Assembly (NCBI GenBank): GCA_964030475.1
Contig: CAXIPT010000012.1
Span: forward strand, 48,123-112,122
DNA length: 64,000 bases
Reading direction: 5' to 3'
Source: Tethya wilhelma
Lineage: Eukaryota; Porifera; Demospongiae; Tethyida; Tethyidae
In this document: positions 36,103-47,513 of the stretch, piece after piece
How the letters are laid out: each line of letters begins with the position of its first letter
Position numbering within the stretch: position 1 is the first letter of the stretch
The notes under the pieces: generated by a model
What the model was told of the DNA's origin: nothing
The model's input: only the letters and a program-made list of their open reading frames with translations
Database searches by the model: none
Program-made: the position numbers and the translations under genes

Positions 36103-36103
36103 N
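36040..36103. repeat. (CT)n microsatellite ending at a scaffold join (N)
   Basis: The long CT run ends at the N at 36103. PIKfyve exons do not continue to the right in the same orientation, so this is a suspected wrong join. Confidence 0.9.
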
Positions 36104-36214
36104 TTGAGGGGCCACGTCACCTCTCCCACCCCCCACAGCAGCCACTCGAGAATGAACTTTGCCCTTTCGTACATCGGAATAGGACAGCAGCGATATCTGC
36201 GGGTCTACCCCCAC

Positions 36215-36678
36215 CTGTCCTCCTGCACCTCATCAACATGTCTCATTGGTCGTCCACTAGCTCCTCCAACGTACACAGATGCCGACAGTTGCTCCTTCTG
36301 AGCATGCTCAGAAGCACGGCGGCTGGGTGACCGTGACTTCTTCCTGGGTAGTTCAGGACTGTCATCATCAGCTCGACTTGTAGAGGCATTGTAAGAAACA
36401 CTGAATTTATCTGCTTTTGAGCTTGAACGTGTTGGAGAAAGTCTAGACAGTAGACCAGCTTGTCTCGCCGCTCCAGGAGGGTTGTTAGAGGCGCCAGAAC
36501 TGCTTGCTGACTTTTTGAAGGACACCTTTGAAGTGTCAACGTCTTCTTCGTGGATGACAATCTTACTGGAGCTGGAAACAGTCTGTAATCCCGCGCTGTT
36601 TCTCTGGGTGGCTCCTCTAGACGTTTTAGGAGACTCAAACGGAGCAAAGTCTGTCCTCCCTGATGTTTTATCACTCAT
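36215..36678 (-). CDS. Ser-rich first exon, possible PIKfyve N-terminus
   Basis: The ATG at 36678 opens a 154-codon frame ending at an AG|GTGGGG donor at 36215. It begins MSDKTSGRTDFAPFESPK, then is Ser/Arg-rich (RLSPTRSSSKADKF, LPRKKSRSPSRRASEHA). Vertebrate PIKfyve also begins with a Ser-rich stretch including DDKTSP and an F-x-P-L motif, so this could be the missing first exon, but the resemblance is short and low-complexity. It sits on the contig right of the N at 36103, in the orientation expected if that contig were flipped to precede the DEP exon. It could equally be another gene. Confidence 0.4.
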
Positions 36679-36744
36679 TGTTCACTAGCGCACAAGTATG
36701 ACTGACCCAACAGATGACACAAGTTCAATGGCTTCATTTATTAC

Positions 36745-36777
36745 TGCTGAGTCAGCACAAAATATAAGTCACATGAC
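36745..36777 (-). promoter_or_regulatory. Perfect T-MARE (TGCTGAGTCAGCA) and near-CLEAR E-box, about 70-100 bp upstream of the ATG
   Basis: TGCTGAGTCAGCA at 36745-36757 is the full 13-base Maf recognition palindrome bound by Maf/CNC bZIP factors. GTCACATGAC at 36768-36777 differs by one base from the CLEAR motif GTCACGTGAC. Both lie just upstream of the - strand start at 36678, where a core promoter would be expected. Functional use is inference. Confidence 0.45.
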
Positions 36778-36799
36778 ACGTACGCGCGCACGCGTAATT

Positions 36800-38430
36800 A
36801 TAGTTAATGGGGAAAAAAAATGTTGAGCTGAGCGGGGATTTTCAGTACTAGCCTAGACCTTGTCATTATATGACATGTGCTAGCGCTGCACGGTCTAGGG
36901 GTTACACCTACCTTCCATCCCTTTATCCCACCTACCCCGTACACTACATGCCAGTCACAAAGGCGCTATGACTGACATAGGTTCTGCGAGTAGGTGGGGG
37001 CTCAAACTAATGCTCAACTGAATGTATGTAAGCATGCAGTTAGCGAGGCATATAGTTCAGGGGAGACTCACCACGGCCCCCGGACCATGTATGTGGTGAA
37101 CCTTAGGCAGTATTTGACTCCTGCCATAGCCCCGCTACACTAACACACTTACTATATATAGTTTAACATCCCTATTTATAGTGCTGGTTCACGGACAGTA
37201 AATGTTAGTTGGGTTTCAGTTAATGAGATTCATTGAAGACGGAAGACGTGACGCTAAATGGAATGCAGTTAATTGATTCAAACTAAGTGACGTAATTATA
37301 CGCTAAATGGAATGTAATTAATACCGCGCCGTAAACATGCACAGAGTGGAAAAAAGCTTTTACAAGAGGCCAAGCCTGTACTATACTATCTATGGCATAT
37401 ACTGGGTTATTTACCATTGCAAGAATTGAATTAACTAGCTATCCATGCATGTAAGTGTTCTAGAGAAGCTGAAAAGCCTTTGCCTCATACCCGCCCGTAT
37501 GCATGCAGGCTCCTCAGTCCTTCAGTTGCCGTCACATGCAGTGTTCTGTGCGTGATTTATAGCGCTTGCAAGGACATGCATAAGCGACCTGCCAATTTCC
37601 ATTATAGCTTATACAGACTGAAAATTGTTATTATTCAAGTAATAATAGCAAAGTATTAGGATACATACACACATCATAGTACACAGAAATAAACAGGATG
37701 GTTCAGAGAAAAAAAGGGGGGGGGGGGGGGGCAGTATGTGATACTGTCTCTTCATCAGCACAAAGGAGGTGCCTTCAGTAATTAGAAATGGGGCCTCCAT
37801 GACATCACTGAGCCACCTGCCGAGTAGAGGGAGGTGTGTGTGTGTGTGTGCCACAGTGGGTGTGGGTGTGTGGGTGTGGGTGCACATGTTGTATATAGAA
37901 CTATTTATTTACTATTCACTGTACATACAAGTACATGTAAGTAAACACATATATAAAACACTTAAGCACAGATCCATATTGCAACACACTGTGGCATATG
38001 CCAGTTAAAGCAAACAAGTCAAAAGATCTAATAATAATAAGCCTACAATCAATGCAAACTATAGCTGGTATCTACATACTCAAATCGTGAGTCAACTTGC
38101 AAGCTAGCAATAACTTGGCTAATTTGGGTGAAGTGACAAACATGTAGCATGTAGGTACACACAGTGACTTATGAGAGTTGGGCACAAAAAAAGAAGTCGT
38201 CATGTACCGAAATTCAGAGATTTAATTGCCTTGTTTCATTGCTTTTTATAGCACTGCCCATTCCTATTTTTCTAGAGCACTCTGGAAGAATGCTCTAGAA
38301 ACTTTCTACCAGTTTTCTTGGTTAATCATAAGCAAACAAAGTAAGCAAACTGTCTGTGGGAGGCTATTAATTAAATACTTGGGCTTAGTTCTCTTTTCTT
38401 GAAAGTTTATAAGCATTAACATTTTGTATT
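36800..38430. other. No gene recognised
   Basis: Contains a G-run at 37717-37732, a TG-rich stretch at 37834-37882 and a half copy of the 13.4 kb inverted-repeat element at 38185-38270. No supported coding frame. Confidence 0.5.
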
Positions 38431-38629
38431 GTGTCTATGGGACAGTCGGCCCATTCCTACTATACGTACTACCGTACATATGATGTACGTATTCAGTAAG
38501 AAATTTTTGAGTATAATATAGGTAACTCATTGCCCACGGAGCCACCGGCATAATGAGCACAATTTTTAGGTATAAAAGAATAGAATAATCAGAGATACGA
38601 AAAGCATATAATTATTTATCAATGACTAC

Positions 38630-38845
38630 CTGTACGCCAGCTCACTATAGGGCCACCATCTCTCTCCATAATGGCTCTGTGGTACTCCTGGACACAGTCA
38701 AAGCATGCAGGTTAAGAGGTCAGAAGTTGCATCGTGGTACCACTCTCTCTCAGGGGAAGTGACTCTAACAAACTCCTCCAGATGGTTCTTCGCAAAAGAC
38801 CCACCATCAGAGCACATTGACATCATCATCACCATCCTGCAATCA
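38630..38845 (-). pseudogene. Fragment of dispersed gene family (NHLEEFVR / EYHRAIMERDGG)
   Basis: The - strand encodes CSDGGSFAKNHLEEFVRVT and SPEREWYHDATSDLL, then in another frame FDCVQEYHRAIMERDGG. Related pieces lie at 27366-27440 (- strand), 43826-43945 (+) and 44688-44760 (+, YIEEYHKAITERDGGL). The frame breaks here before EYHRAI, so this copy is broken or has an unrecognised intron. The family is not known to me. Confidence 0.45.
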
Positions 38846-39353
38846 TAGAAAGATGACATTTTATTGTGACTTCAATGATGTAGCTAGCTACAGATGTGCT
38901 CTGATAGGCTGAGTGGAGGCAACGTATGCCAGGTGGTCGGCTCCTGAATTGGAATGCCTGGAAAAACTTGGAACACTTTGACAGTTCAGCTTGTGCTTAT
39001 TATCATCATATAATATATAATAACGAAAAGAATCATTAATTTTATCTACTTACAATAGCAGCCAAACAAAACAAAAAAGCACAGCAAGCACCACTGAAAC
39101 CACGTGTAGTTTCTAGATAACGTCACAAGTCACATGACTAGTGCACACGAGCGCTCTCTCTCTGGAAGCGGAACTAAACTCAAATTTACATTACATAATG
39201 AAGCCACAAACAGATCACAAGTACGCGCAAAAATTAACTATGCGTACAACTAATATATACATACTAATATATATATATATATATGGCAAGGTTAATTTAT
39301 TAACACCTGCATTGTATATCCATTGCTATACTCTCACCTCATTACGTTCTCAC

Positions 39354-39420
39354 CATGGCTGGAGGACCCATGCATTTCCAGCAGCTTCACCACTTCCAAC
39401 CCCTCCAGACGATTCAGAGG
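39354..39420 (+). CDS. Possible first exon of an unknown gene
   Basis: ATG GCT GGA opens MAGGPMHFQQLHHFQPLQTI and ends at an AG|GTAAAT donor. It is short, and no partner exon was found. The context (start after an AT-rich upstream region) is only suggestive. Confidence 0.2.
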
Positions 39421-39806
39421 TAAATATTATTTTAAGCCAGGGACTGTGTGCAAGAGAGTTGGACAACAAATGGTTACACACAAAACCAAACGTATAAAAG
39501 GAAACCATACAATTTACAAAGGACTAATATTCGACAGGGTCAGTTTTTGACCCAATTTCACTTTCACTCACCATATATATATGGCCATGTCTTCTGCATG
39601 AGAACACAGTGAGACCAATTAAGGACTGCAACCTTGCAAACAGAGACCTTGGTGGACATACAACTCATCCATGACCGTTGGTTAATACATGGAATTGTTC
39701 GTCATGATGTCTCCGATCCATGCATCCATTGTCCAGTAAGTTCTTGAAAAAATCCCTGCTGTAAATACTGAATGAACTGTCTTGTCTGGAGGGGTATACC
39801 AAGGAT

Positions 39807-40121
39807 GTGGGGGGTGTAAAAGGCTTTCTAGTTTTTGTTCAGGCCTATCTAAGATCAAAACGAGTATCAAGGAATGTAGTACCCATGAAAAGAACTTACT
39901 TTGTGCTGTCAAAGTTGGCTCAACACTCTCTCTGGTTCTGCATGTGGAAATCCTTCAACTTTGCCACTTATTTAGCACTTGAGGACACCATGCACGTGGA
40001 GAACTGGAGGGGAATACATACCATGCCTGAATGGTTTGGCTGCCTTGATGAATGCACTCACTCAGTGATGTCTCTTCTCTCTCGTCCAGATCCTATGGCT
40101 GGCCCTTCTGCAACATCATAA
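39807..40121 (+). other. Open frame related to the 14.0 kb repeat
   Basis: The frame encodes AYLRSKRVSRNVVPMKRTYF, LSKLAQHSLWFC and WRGIHTMPEWFGCLDEC. Its first 110 bases match 14000-14115. It may be a decayed mobile-element or gene exon; no family recognised. Confidence 0.25.
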
Positions 40122-40440
40122 TAGTGACAATACAAAAAATTATTTATAAAAATTTATAATAATAAAAAAAGATTGCAGTGGTTTCCATGTGACCCAAGAG
40201 GTACACTGCGCCACTCGCTTTTTTTAACGTGGTATCGCTCCGCAGAGCCCTAGTCCACGGTACAAATTATGATAATTGAAGGGTGATGAAGAATGAGAAT
40301 GAACGTATCTAACTGTAGTGTCTACACACTAGCTCTTAAGCAACAATTGACGTCAAATTTAAACACGTGATTTTAGATATACCAGGCTCCCTCTCTCCTT
40401 GTACACTTTCACTTCATTAACAGAGAGGGTGCCTGGAGAC

Positions 40441-40990
40441 TATATATAGAACTCAGCGTTGTAAACACCAGTCAAGTGTTATAGATGTATATAGCAGCGG
40501 AGCTAGGAACCAGTGAAGTGGTTGACAGTATACACATTACAGTGAAGTGGGTTGTATTACTACAGACGATGTGAAAAAGTGGGTGTGGTATAACATGGCT
40601 TCGATGGCGAAGAAAAATTAAGTTTCTTGATAAAAAGTTGTAGAGCCATTGCAACCAGTGTAGTTATAATAAACCTTGACACAGAGAGTGATGGTATCAT
40701 GTCCACGACTGCAAAACCTGGTAACTGGCTCTACTATGCCTCCTGGTACGTACTACTCTCTTTTTCCTCTTGAGACATAATTATGGTTAACTGCTTCAAA
40801 TATAAATCCATGTATCTAATTTAATTTAATTATGGGTGCAAAATCAGGAAAATTAAAGGTACAGGTCCTTGTCATGATGATTCATATCTACATCCAGTCC
40901 AATGCGTTTTCAAGGAATTCAGATTTCTAAGAATGTAGAGGGACAGCGTGTGGAGTCCATCAGGGTGTCGTCGCTTCCTCGGATCCACAA
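40441..40990 (+). CDS. Possible gene start: TATA box plus two exons
   Basis: TATATATA at 40441-40448 is followed by a plausible leader. The ATG near 40699 opens MSTTAKPGNWLYYAS ending at a TG|GTACGT donor (40745). After TACATCCAG near 40895, compatible frame gives PMRFQGIQISKNVEGQRVES and IRVSSLPRIHKSYCDGKG. The phase fits, but no domain is recognised and no later exon was found. Confidence 0.3.
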
Positions 40991-41527
40991 GAGCTATTGT
41001 GATGGCAAAGGCACCCAAAGTTTGTTATATTATGTTCTGTAGCCTGCAAGCAATCATCTCTTAGCCTATATCCATTTGAGACAAGTCAATTTGGTTTTTT
41101 GTCCCAAGTTAGTTCGCTTTAAAGAGCCAGTTTGTAATGCTTAAGCACATGCACTATAGATACTGTCTTTCATATTGAAAGCAGGTAGTAAGGCTATACT
41201 CTTGCAGAGTATAATGGTGAGTATAGCATTCTCTTCCTTCAAATTTCCTTGTATTGCTTTTAAAAGCAGAAAAGCAATTTAAATAATTAATTTTGTTAAA
41301 TAATTCATTTTTCTTGTTTGTTTCTGCTCCGAGACGGAGAGAAATGCGAAAAGAATATAGCAAATGTTTTATGAGGAGGGCAGCAGGAGAGGGTCAGTTG
41401 TGGTTGAGACTGCTGACCTTGCAGAAAGATTTAGATTTAAGATTTAGAGTGCGAAAGAGATATTAAGGTATATACTACTTAAAGAGATATTACGGTATAC
41501 TACTATGCTCTAAGCTAGCTGGGTTCT

Positions 41528-42070
41528 TAATTGATGTTCTGTTGAAGAATCAGCAACTAAACTTGCTCCTGGGTCACCCCAACCCTCAGGTACACCACAT
41601 TGATTGCAATAATTATGTGAAAACAATTTTTGTATCAACACGTCATGCAGTCAATTTGTGCTGCAAAGCACCTCTAGCTTTAGCAGTTAGTCTCTCTAGT
41701 GAGAACAGACTTCACAAAAAAATTGTAAAAGCTTTGCCCTCATTTATGCCTAAAGTAACTTTACAGTTACTATATAGTTAAAGAGGCTTCTGCACTAATT
41801 CTTGATCTCTTTATGCAAGATTTGGTTAACAACGGGAAAATTAGTTCAAGAAAACAGTTAGAGGAACTTCGAACAGAATACAACATGAGCCATACGTCAA
41901 CTGGTGTGCAATATGCAAAAACAGCTTTTGTGTTGACAGGCCTGCCGAACAATTTTTCATGCCATACACCTTTGGCCCTGGCACTTTCTTTGACCAGTGA
42001 ACACAGTTAGCACGAAGAAATGGCTAACATTCTGCCATCATTCATGCCAAAAGCTTTCATATACACATGA
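41528..42070 (+). other. Degenerate tandem coding-like repeat
   Basis: Two units share the pattern (C/S)C..PLALA.SL(S/T)SE followed by LPSFMPK: CCKAPLALAVSLSSEN...ALPSFMPK at 41660-41760 and FSCHTPLALALSLTSEH...ILPSFMPK at 41955-42055. The second unit has a stop between the two motifs. A third trace of the upstream part (ATGTTCTGTTGAAGAA) is at about 46410. This looks like an old duplicated exon pair. Confidence 0.4.
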
Positions 42071-42399
42071 GGGGAAAAGTGACTAAAGTAACTTATATTT
42101 CTGTGTGCTTGCTGTAGGTCCGTACTGCCTAGTGGTGTACCAAATCTTCTGGTCACAATTCAACAGCAACCCGGGGCCACTCAAGAAAGCCAAGGAAAGC
42201 CAAGGAAAGACAATTTTCAATTTAATTTACTATAATATTTATTACTTTTTGTTACTATGTACACTTCCTGAATTTCTTGAGGCAAAACAGTCCCTTTCCA
42301 CACTACAAGCCAATTTTTTCTTAGATTTTATTATTGAGAATGCCTAACACAAGATCGAGACGGAACAATGTTGTTCTATCCCATCTTACGTGTCGTCAT

Positions 42400-45300
42400 G
42401 CACCATCTGTTTTAAGGGTATATATACCCAGAGGACAGTGCTCAATTTAGCAATTTAATCAATGGTAATCAAACACCATGGACACCATTCATTTTCTATT
42501 TTACCTGCTGGAAATTCAGCCAGCAACAGAGGACCCAGCCCCCCTTCTCATTTGCCTTAATGAAAGTAGACACTGTAGCAGATGAGCTAGTCTGCATGTG
42601 CTTGACGGTAAGCGTTTTCATATGGCCATCAATTTTTCACATGCTGATCCTTACACTTTTACCAACATTTAACATAAAGATAGTGCCTACAATGTGCTCA
42701 GCTAATAAACTAGCCCCATTGAGCGAAACATGATCAGCGCCAAAAATAGAATAGATTTCTCTCAAATGGCAATTTTAAAAGATAGTTGCCTACAGGTAAC
42801 AAAAAGCAACATGTGGCAAAAATCATTGCTGATAAATTTATAGACTATCTTTACTACATCAGGGTACTCAACTCCAGAAAATGCATTACCAACAAATCAT
42901 ATAGTTTTGTGAGTTGAAGCCAGAAGATGTGGTGAAGGTTAAATACAAGCAATATCCATTTTAGTCAGCAATGGTAGGTAACCAAATAGTGGGAGTGGCT
43001 TCCCAGAGGGTTATAGAGTTATAGGTGGTAATTCTACAATGAATGATCAATGAATATACGTGATACCTTAATTTTAGAGTAAATTTAAAATTTTAAATTT
43101 GCGATATTAGCCCCCTTCAATTGAAATGGCAGGGCTGGTGCCAGGAGAAACAATTTAAGATTCTCACTGTGGGCACAGTAAACATGTCAGAATTGGAGAG
43201 CACTGAAATTTCAGGAATAAATAGATTCTTAATTGATATAATTAACACTCTGCACAACAAGACCACACTGCTGAGCAAAGCTGTACTCTCCTTGTTCACA
43301 AACTGGTAACGAATATTCTAGTCATGAGTTGAGTGTGTGTTATCTAAAAACTACACATGGTTCTGGACGTGGTTTCAGTGTTGCTCAACGCATTTAGCTT
43401 GTGGTGAGTAACTATATTTTGTATTTCAATGTAATTTTGTTGCATTTTGAACTATGTCTAACAAATTTATCTGGAGTGCAAGACTTAATTATAATTATGT
43501 TGAAAGAGGCTAGATCTAAACTTACTGCTCTTTTACTTTACATCCACGACCAGTTCTAAGGTGAAAGGTCGAGTTTCAATGTGCCAGCGAATAAAAAGAA
43601 AAATGTCAGACATCCTCAGATAGAATGTTATGAGAGAGGCAACACTACAGGTAAGGCTAGGTATGTAATATAATTATAGAAACATAAAAAGTGGTGGAGA
43701 GCGTCAGTGTGTAATTTACAAGTGCCGTTGTTAAAATATTCATCTTCATATCTTCAAATGCTGCTTAACTTAAGAGATTTCATGGTACGAGTTTTAACTG
43801 ATGAACATAATATTATGGAGTTGTCGATGCATGGAGAGAACCATCTGGAGGAGTTTGTCAGATCTGAGATGTAACTTCTGACCTTTGCGGACTGTGTTGA
43901 GGAGTACCACACCGTGACAACCATTATGGAGAGAGATGGTGGCCTTAGGGACACTACTGGAGCTATAAAGTTTTAAAAAAAAACTGAATTCTACATTAAA
44001 ATAGACTGAAAATGATACCTTGAGTGGAGTTCTAACTTAAAAATGGCTAAACTGTTATGTTCTTAACAAATTCCAGAGCCATCTCAGTGAAAAACGACTG
44101 AATTGTGGAGATTTTGAGATCACTGTCTTAAAAACTACTAAAATATACAATTTAATCTTAAAACAGTCTAACAAATCAAGTGGTTTTCGCATTAGCTGAA
44201 ATGGACCCGAGTTATATCATGTGCCAGACTGATGAAAACTGACTGACCAGGCTAATTCAGACTTCTTCTGAGAGAATTTCGTTTTCATTAAGTAGCTAGA
44301 TACTTCAAGTGCTACATAATTATGACAGTGTGAGAAAGAGTTGTTGTAACGATCTATGTAGCAGCGTACCACCATAGCAAAGGCTAAGAAAAAGCAGCAA
44401 GACTTGCAACACACATTTTCTAATTGAAGCACACCGCTAGTCAATGACATCATTACTGAGCATGCTCAGTAGTACAATTTTGAAACAGTTCTGAGCAACT
44501 AAAGATTTTTCATGGTGAAGCGGAGGCTTTGAAACTGAAGGATGGCAACTATCAGCCAAAAAAGATGATAGCTACATGGTCAGCAAGCCCAAGGGAAGCT
44601 TTTAAGGTGAGAAAGCTAAATTCTACTGTGTATACAGTGACTACACAAAATCCTGATACTTTTTGGTACTTTAATAGCTTTTTCTGACTTGGACTACATT
44701 GAAGAATACCACAAAGCCATTACGGAGAGAGATGGTGGCCTTAGGGAGCTGGCGTACAGGTAGTCATTGATAAATTAATTACATACTTTTCATATCTCTG
44801 ATTATTCTATTTTTTTATGCCTAAACATTATTGCATCTAGGTACATTGATTGACAACAGTACTTTGCTGTATAAGAGTGGTTAGGCTATAGCCTGACCTG
44901 CCTGACCGGGACTGAATCTTCCTGCTGATTCAACAACATTTACGAAGATATACCCATAGTACACGGGGGAAAAAATGCTGATCACACAGAAAATAAGCAG
45001 ACTCAGCAAGTTTTAAGCAATCAACGTTATCTGTGTGATAGGTGTTGACAAATTATGGAAGATTTTAGAATAATAGATGCTTGATAATTCTGGAGTATAA
45101 TGTGGAAATAGTACGTAGAAATTTCTCTCGATGGTCATCACTGTTACTGAAGAAAGCTTAAGGGTGTTTTCGTTCAGAAGAGGTTGCAAGTATGCAATTA
45201 TACAGGAATCACTCTAGGAAACTGGAGTGGCAGCTTAGAAGGAAAATGCAGCTTATTGAAACCAGAGAGGGCTACTATAATAAGAACATAAATTTAATGA
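42400..45300. other. Mostly unassigned, with dispersed family fragments
   Basis: Includes the duplicate of 17.6 kb at 43325-43495, the inverted match of 28.7 kb at 43690-43770, and NHLEEFVR-type and EYH.AI.ERDGG fragments at 43826-43945 and 44688-44760. No intact gene was recognised. Confidence 0.5.
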
Positions 45301-45329
45301 TTCTATTCGTTACATAACAGTCTTGCAGA

Positions 45330-46130
45330 TGGCCTTCAAAGTCAGATTTTTATCTACTAATAATTATTATTTAACACTGCATGTATTAGCTAAAGTAAAG
45401 ATATTGATGACTGGGAGGCCTGATAAAGGCAGCACAAACATTGAGAGAACAGAAGTCAGCCAAAAAAATGACCTATTACTGTATATCAAGAAATTTTGCA
45501 GCTTAACGAATTTCACACCACGATCAGTAAGGTACTTGCCTGTTCTCTACTGTGCTGTGACTGTAGTTTTTAAATATTTAATTAATTATTTATACAGATT
45601 AATGACCACTATTAAAACTGTAAGTTTATCCCAACAAAGAACTTCAACCAGGTGTCTTCTCACTGTAAAAAATATTTATCTTTATCTTTTTCACAGCCAC
45701 CTCCCAAACCTCGCCTCCCCAACCTCGAACCACCAAGCACTACTCATCCCAACAAAGTGAGTTATTTTGACAAGGTGGCATGCTTTAGCAATTTTGCATA
45801 AATGAATGCAAATATTATCTGCCTGTTGAAGAGCCTTTCTCTTAAAGAGTTCCCATGATGCACATGTATCATGATTTGTGCATAATCTACTTTCTACCCC
45901 TCAGCCTCCCACCCCTACCTCTCCTGAAAATCACAAAGTAAGAAAGTGACCATATACACCTTACATGTACTATACTTTCTAACATCTCTCAACATAGACC
46001 CCCCACCCCTCATCCCAACAAAGAGCTCAATTTTGTGAGTTTCTTGTATATTGTGGAGCCTTATGTACCACCTTCTATTAATAATTTTACAGACACCAAT
46101 TGCAAAGAGAACAAGATGTAAGTTTTCAAC
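45330..46130 (+). CDS. Unrecognised gene family (copy 2): conserved exon plus Pro-rich mini-exons
   Basis: Exon at about 45330-45530 begins MAFKVRFLSTNNYYLTLHVL after TCTTGCAG and continues KILMTGRPDKGSTNIERTE. It is followed by very short exons with clear borders: CACAG|PPPKPRLPNLEPPSTTHPNK|GTGAG (about 45697-45758), CCTCAG|PPTPTSPENHK|GTAAG (about 45904-45938) and TTACAG|TPIAKRTR..|GTAAG (about 46092-46119). The exons are in phase and Pro/Thr-rich, suggesting a flexible linker. The first exon is duplicated at 25.5 kb and the mini-exons are in the inverted arm at 46.7-47.3 kb. Function is unknown. Confidence 0.4.
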
Positions 46131-46131
46131 C
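45496..46131. repeat. Large inverted repeat, left arm (about 635 bp)
   Basis: Its reverse complement is 46697-47330, with small differences (for example CACGATCAGTAAGG against CATGATCAGTAAGG). The right arm begins immediately after the N at 46696. Confidence 0.9.
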
Positions 46132-46696
46132 TATAGACCTTACTTGCTTATTAATTTTGCTGGCTTGATTACATTTCCATCTTATTACAGCTTACAACAA
46201 GTAAAGACTGCGGAGGGCTGATGAGACTGCTGAAGCTTATACTTGAAACTATTATAATTGACATTGCATGTGAGATTATAGAGTGAGATAGAACTAGTCC
46301 CCTATTCTAGTGATTCAATGATACTGTAATTTAATTTTAACTTTATACACAGGTTTGCAATATTGGTAATAGAGAAAGAAAATCATTGCTACTAGAGGTC
46401 GGGCTCTTCACTGATGTTCTGTTGAAGAAATAGCAGCCATTTGAAGTAAGATATCCCGGTGTGTACTTGCTCCTGGTTCACCAGGGGTGTAGCCTTGAAA
46501 ATTACAGTGATAAACTTAAAAGCTAGTCATGTCAGTGTTCACATACTTAGTCAAGTTAGTGGTACATGTTTGATTCATTTCTTGTGGCTGTAGTGAGTTG
46601 TAAGCATTAATTGTGAATCTTATTATTACTTAGGCTGTGTATGGAATTCAGAAATGTTTCACCCACACTGACAAACAATTAATTAGCCATTGAATN

Positions 46697-47330
46697 GGTT
46701 GAAAACTTGCATCTTGTTCTCTTTGCAATTGGTGTCTATAAAATTATTAATAGAAGGTGGTATATAAGGCTCCACAATATACAAGAAACTCACAAAATTG
46801 AGCTCTTTGTTGGGATGAGGGGTGGGGAGTCTATGTTGAGAGATGTTAGAAAGTATAGTACATGTAAGGTGTATATGGTCACTTACTTTGTGATTTTCAG
46901 GAGAGGTAGGGGTGGGAGGCTGAGGGGTAGAAAGTAGATTATGCACAAATCATGATACATGTGCATGATGGGAACTCTTTAAGAGAAAGGCTCTTCTACA
47001 GGCGGATAATATTTGCATTCATTTATGCAAAATTGCTAAAGCATGCCTCCTTGTCAAAATAATTCACTTTGTTGGGATGAGTAGTGCTTGGTGGTTTGGG
47101 GTTGGGGGGGCGAGGTTTGAGAGGTTGCTGCGAAAAAGATAAAGATAAATATTTTTTACAGTGAGAAGACACCTGGTTGAAGTTCTTTGTTGGGATAAAC
47201 TTAGTTTTAATAGTGGTCATTAATCTGTATAAATAATTAATTAAACATTTAAAAACTACAGTCACAGCACAGTAGAGAACAGGCAAGTACCTTACTGATC
47301 ATGGTGTGAAATCGTTATGCTGCAAAAACA
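46697..47330. repeat. Large inverted repeat, right arm
   Basis: Reverse-complement copy of 45496-46131. It starts at the first base after the scaffold join, so it may be the other haplotype or a paralogous contig placed in reverse. Confidence 0.9.
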
Positions 47331-47513
47331 ACATATTAAATTCTACTATCATTTTGATTGGCTAATACTTACTGAGTCGTCCGCCATCTGCACACTGTGT
47401 GTGTGTGTGTGTGTATGATGAGAGAGAGAGGTTTAGACAAGTTTATCTATTGTTTTCTCACCTAGCTTGATTTGATTTTTGTACTCAAAATCAATGAGAG
47501 TTTTACACACACA

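Noticed and set aside
36104..36330. + strand frame with SRMNFALSYIGIGQQRYLRV as the missing PIKfyve exon after 35809
   Set aside because: Only weak similarity to the expected M-x-F-A-x-Y block and no donor or following exon; the - strand Ser-rich exon explains the open frame better.
35942..36330. Leu/Ser repeat protein frames
   Set aside because: Translation of the CT microsatellite before the N.
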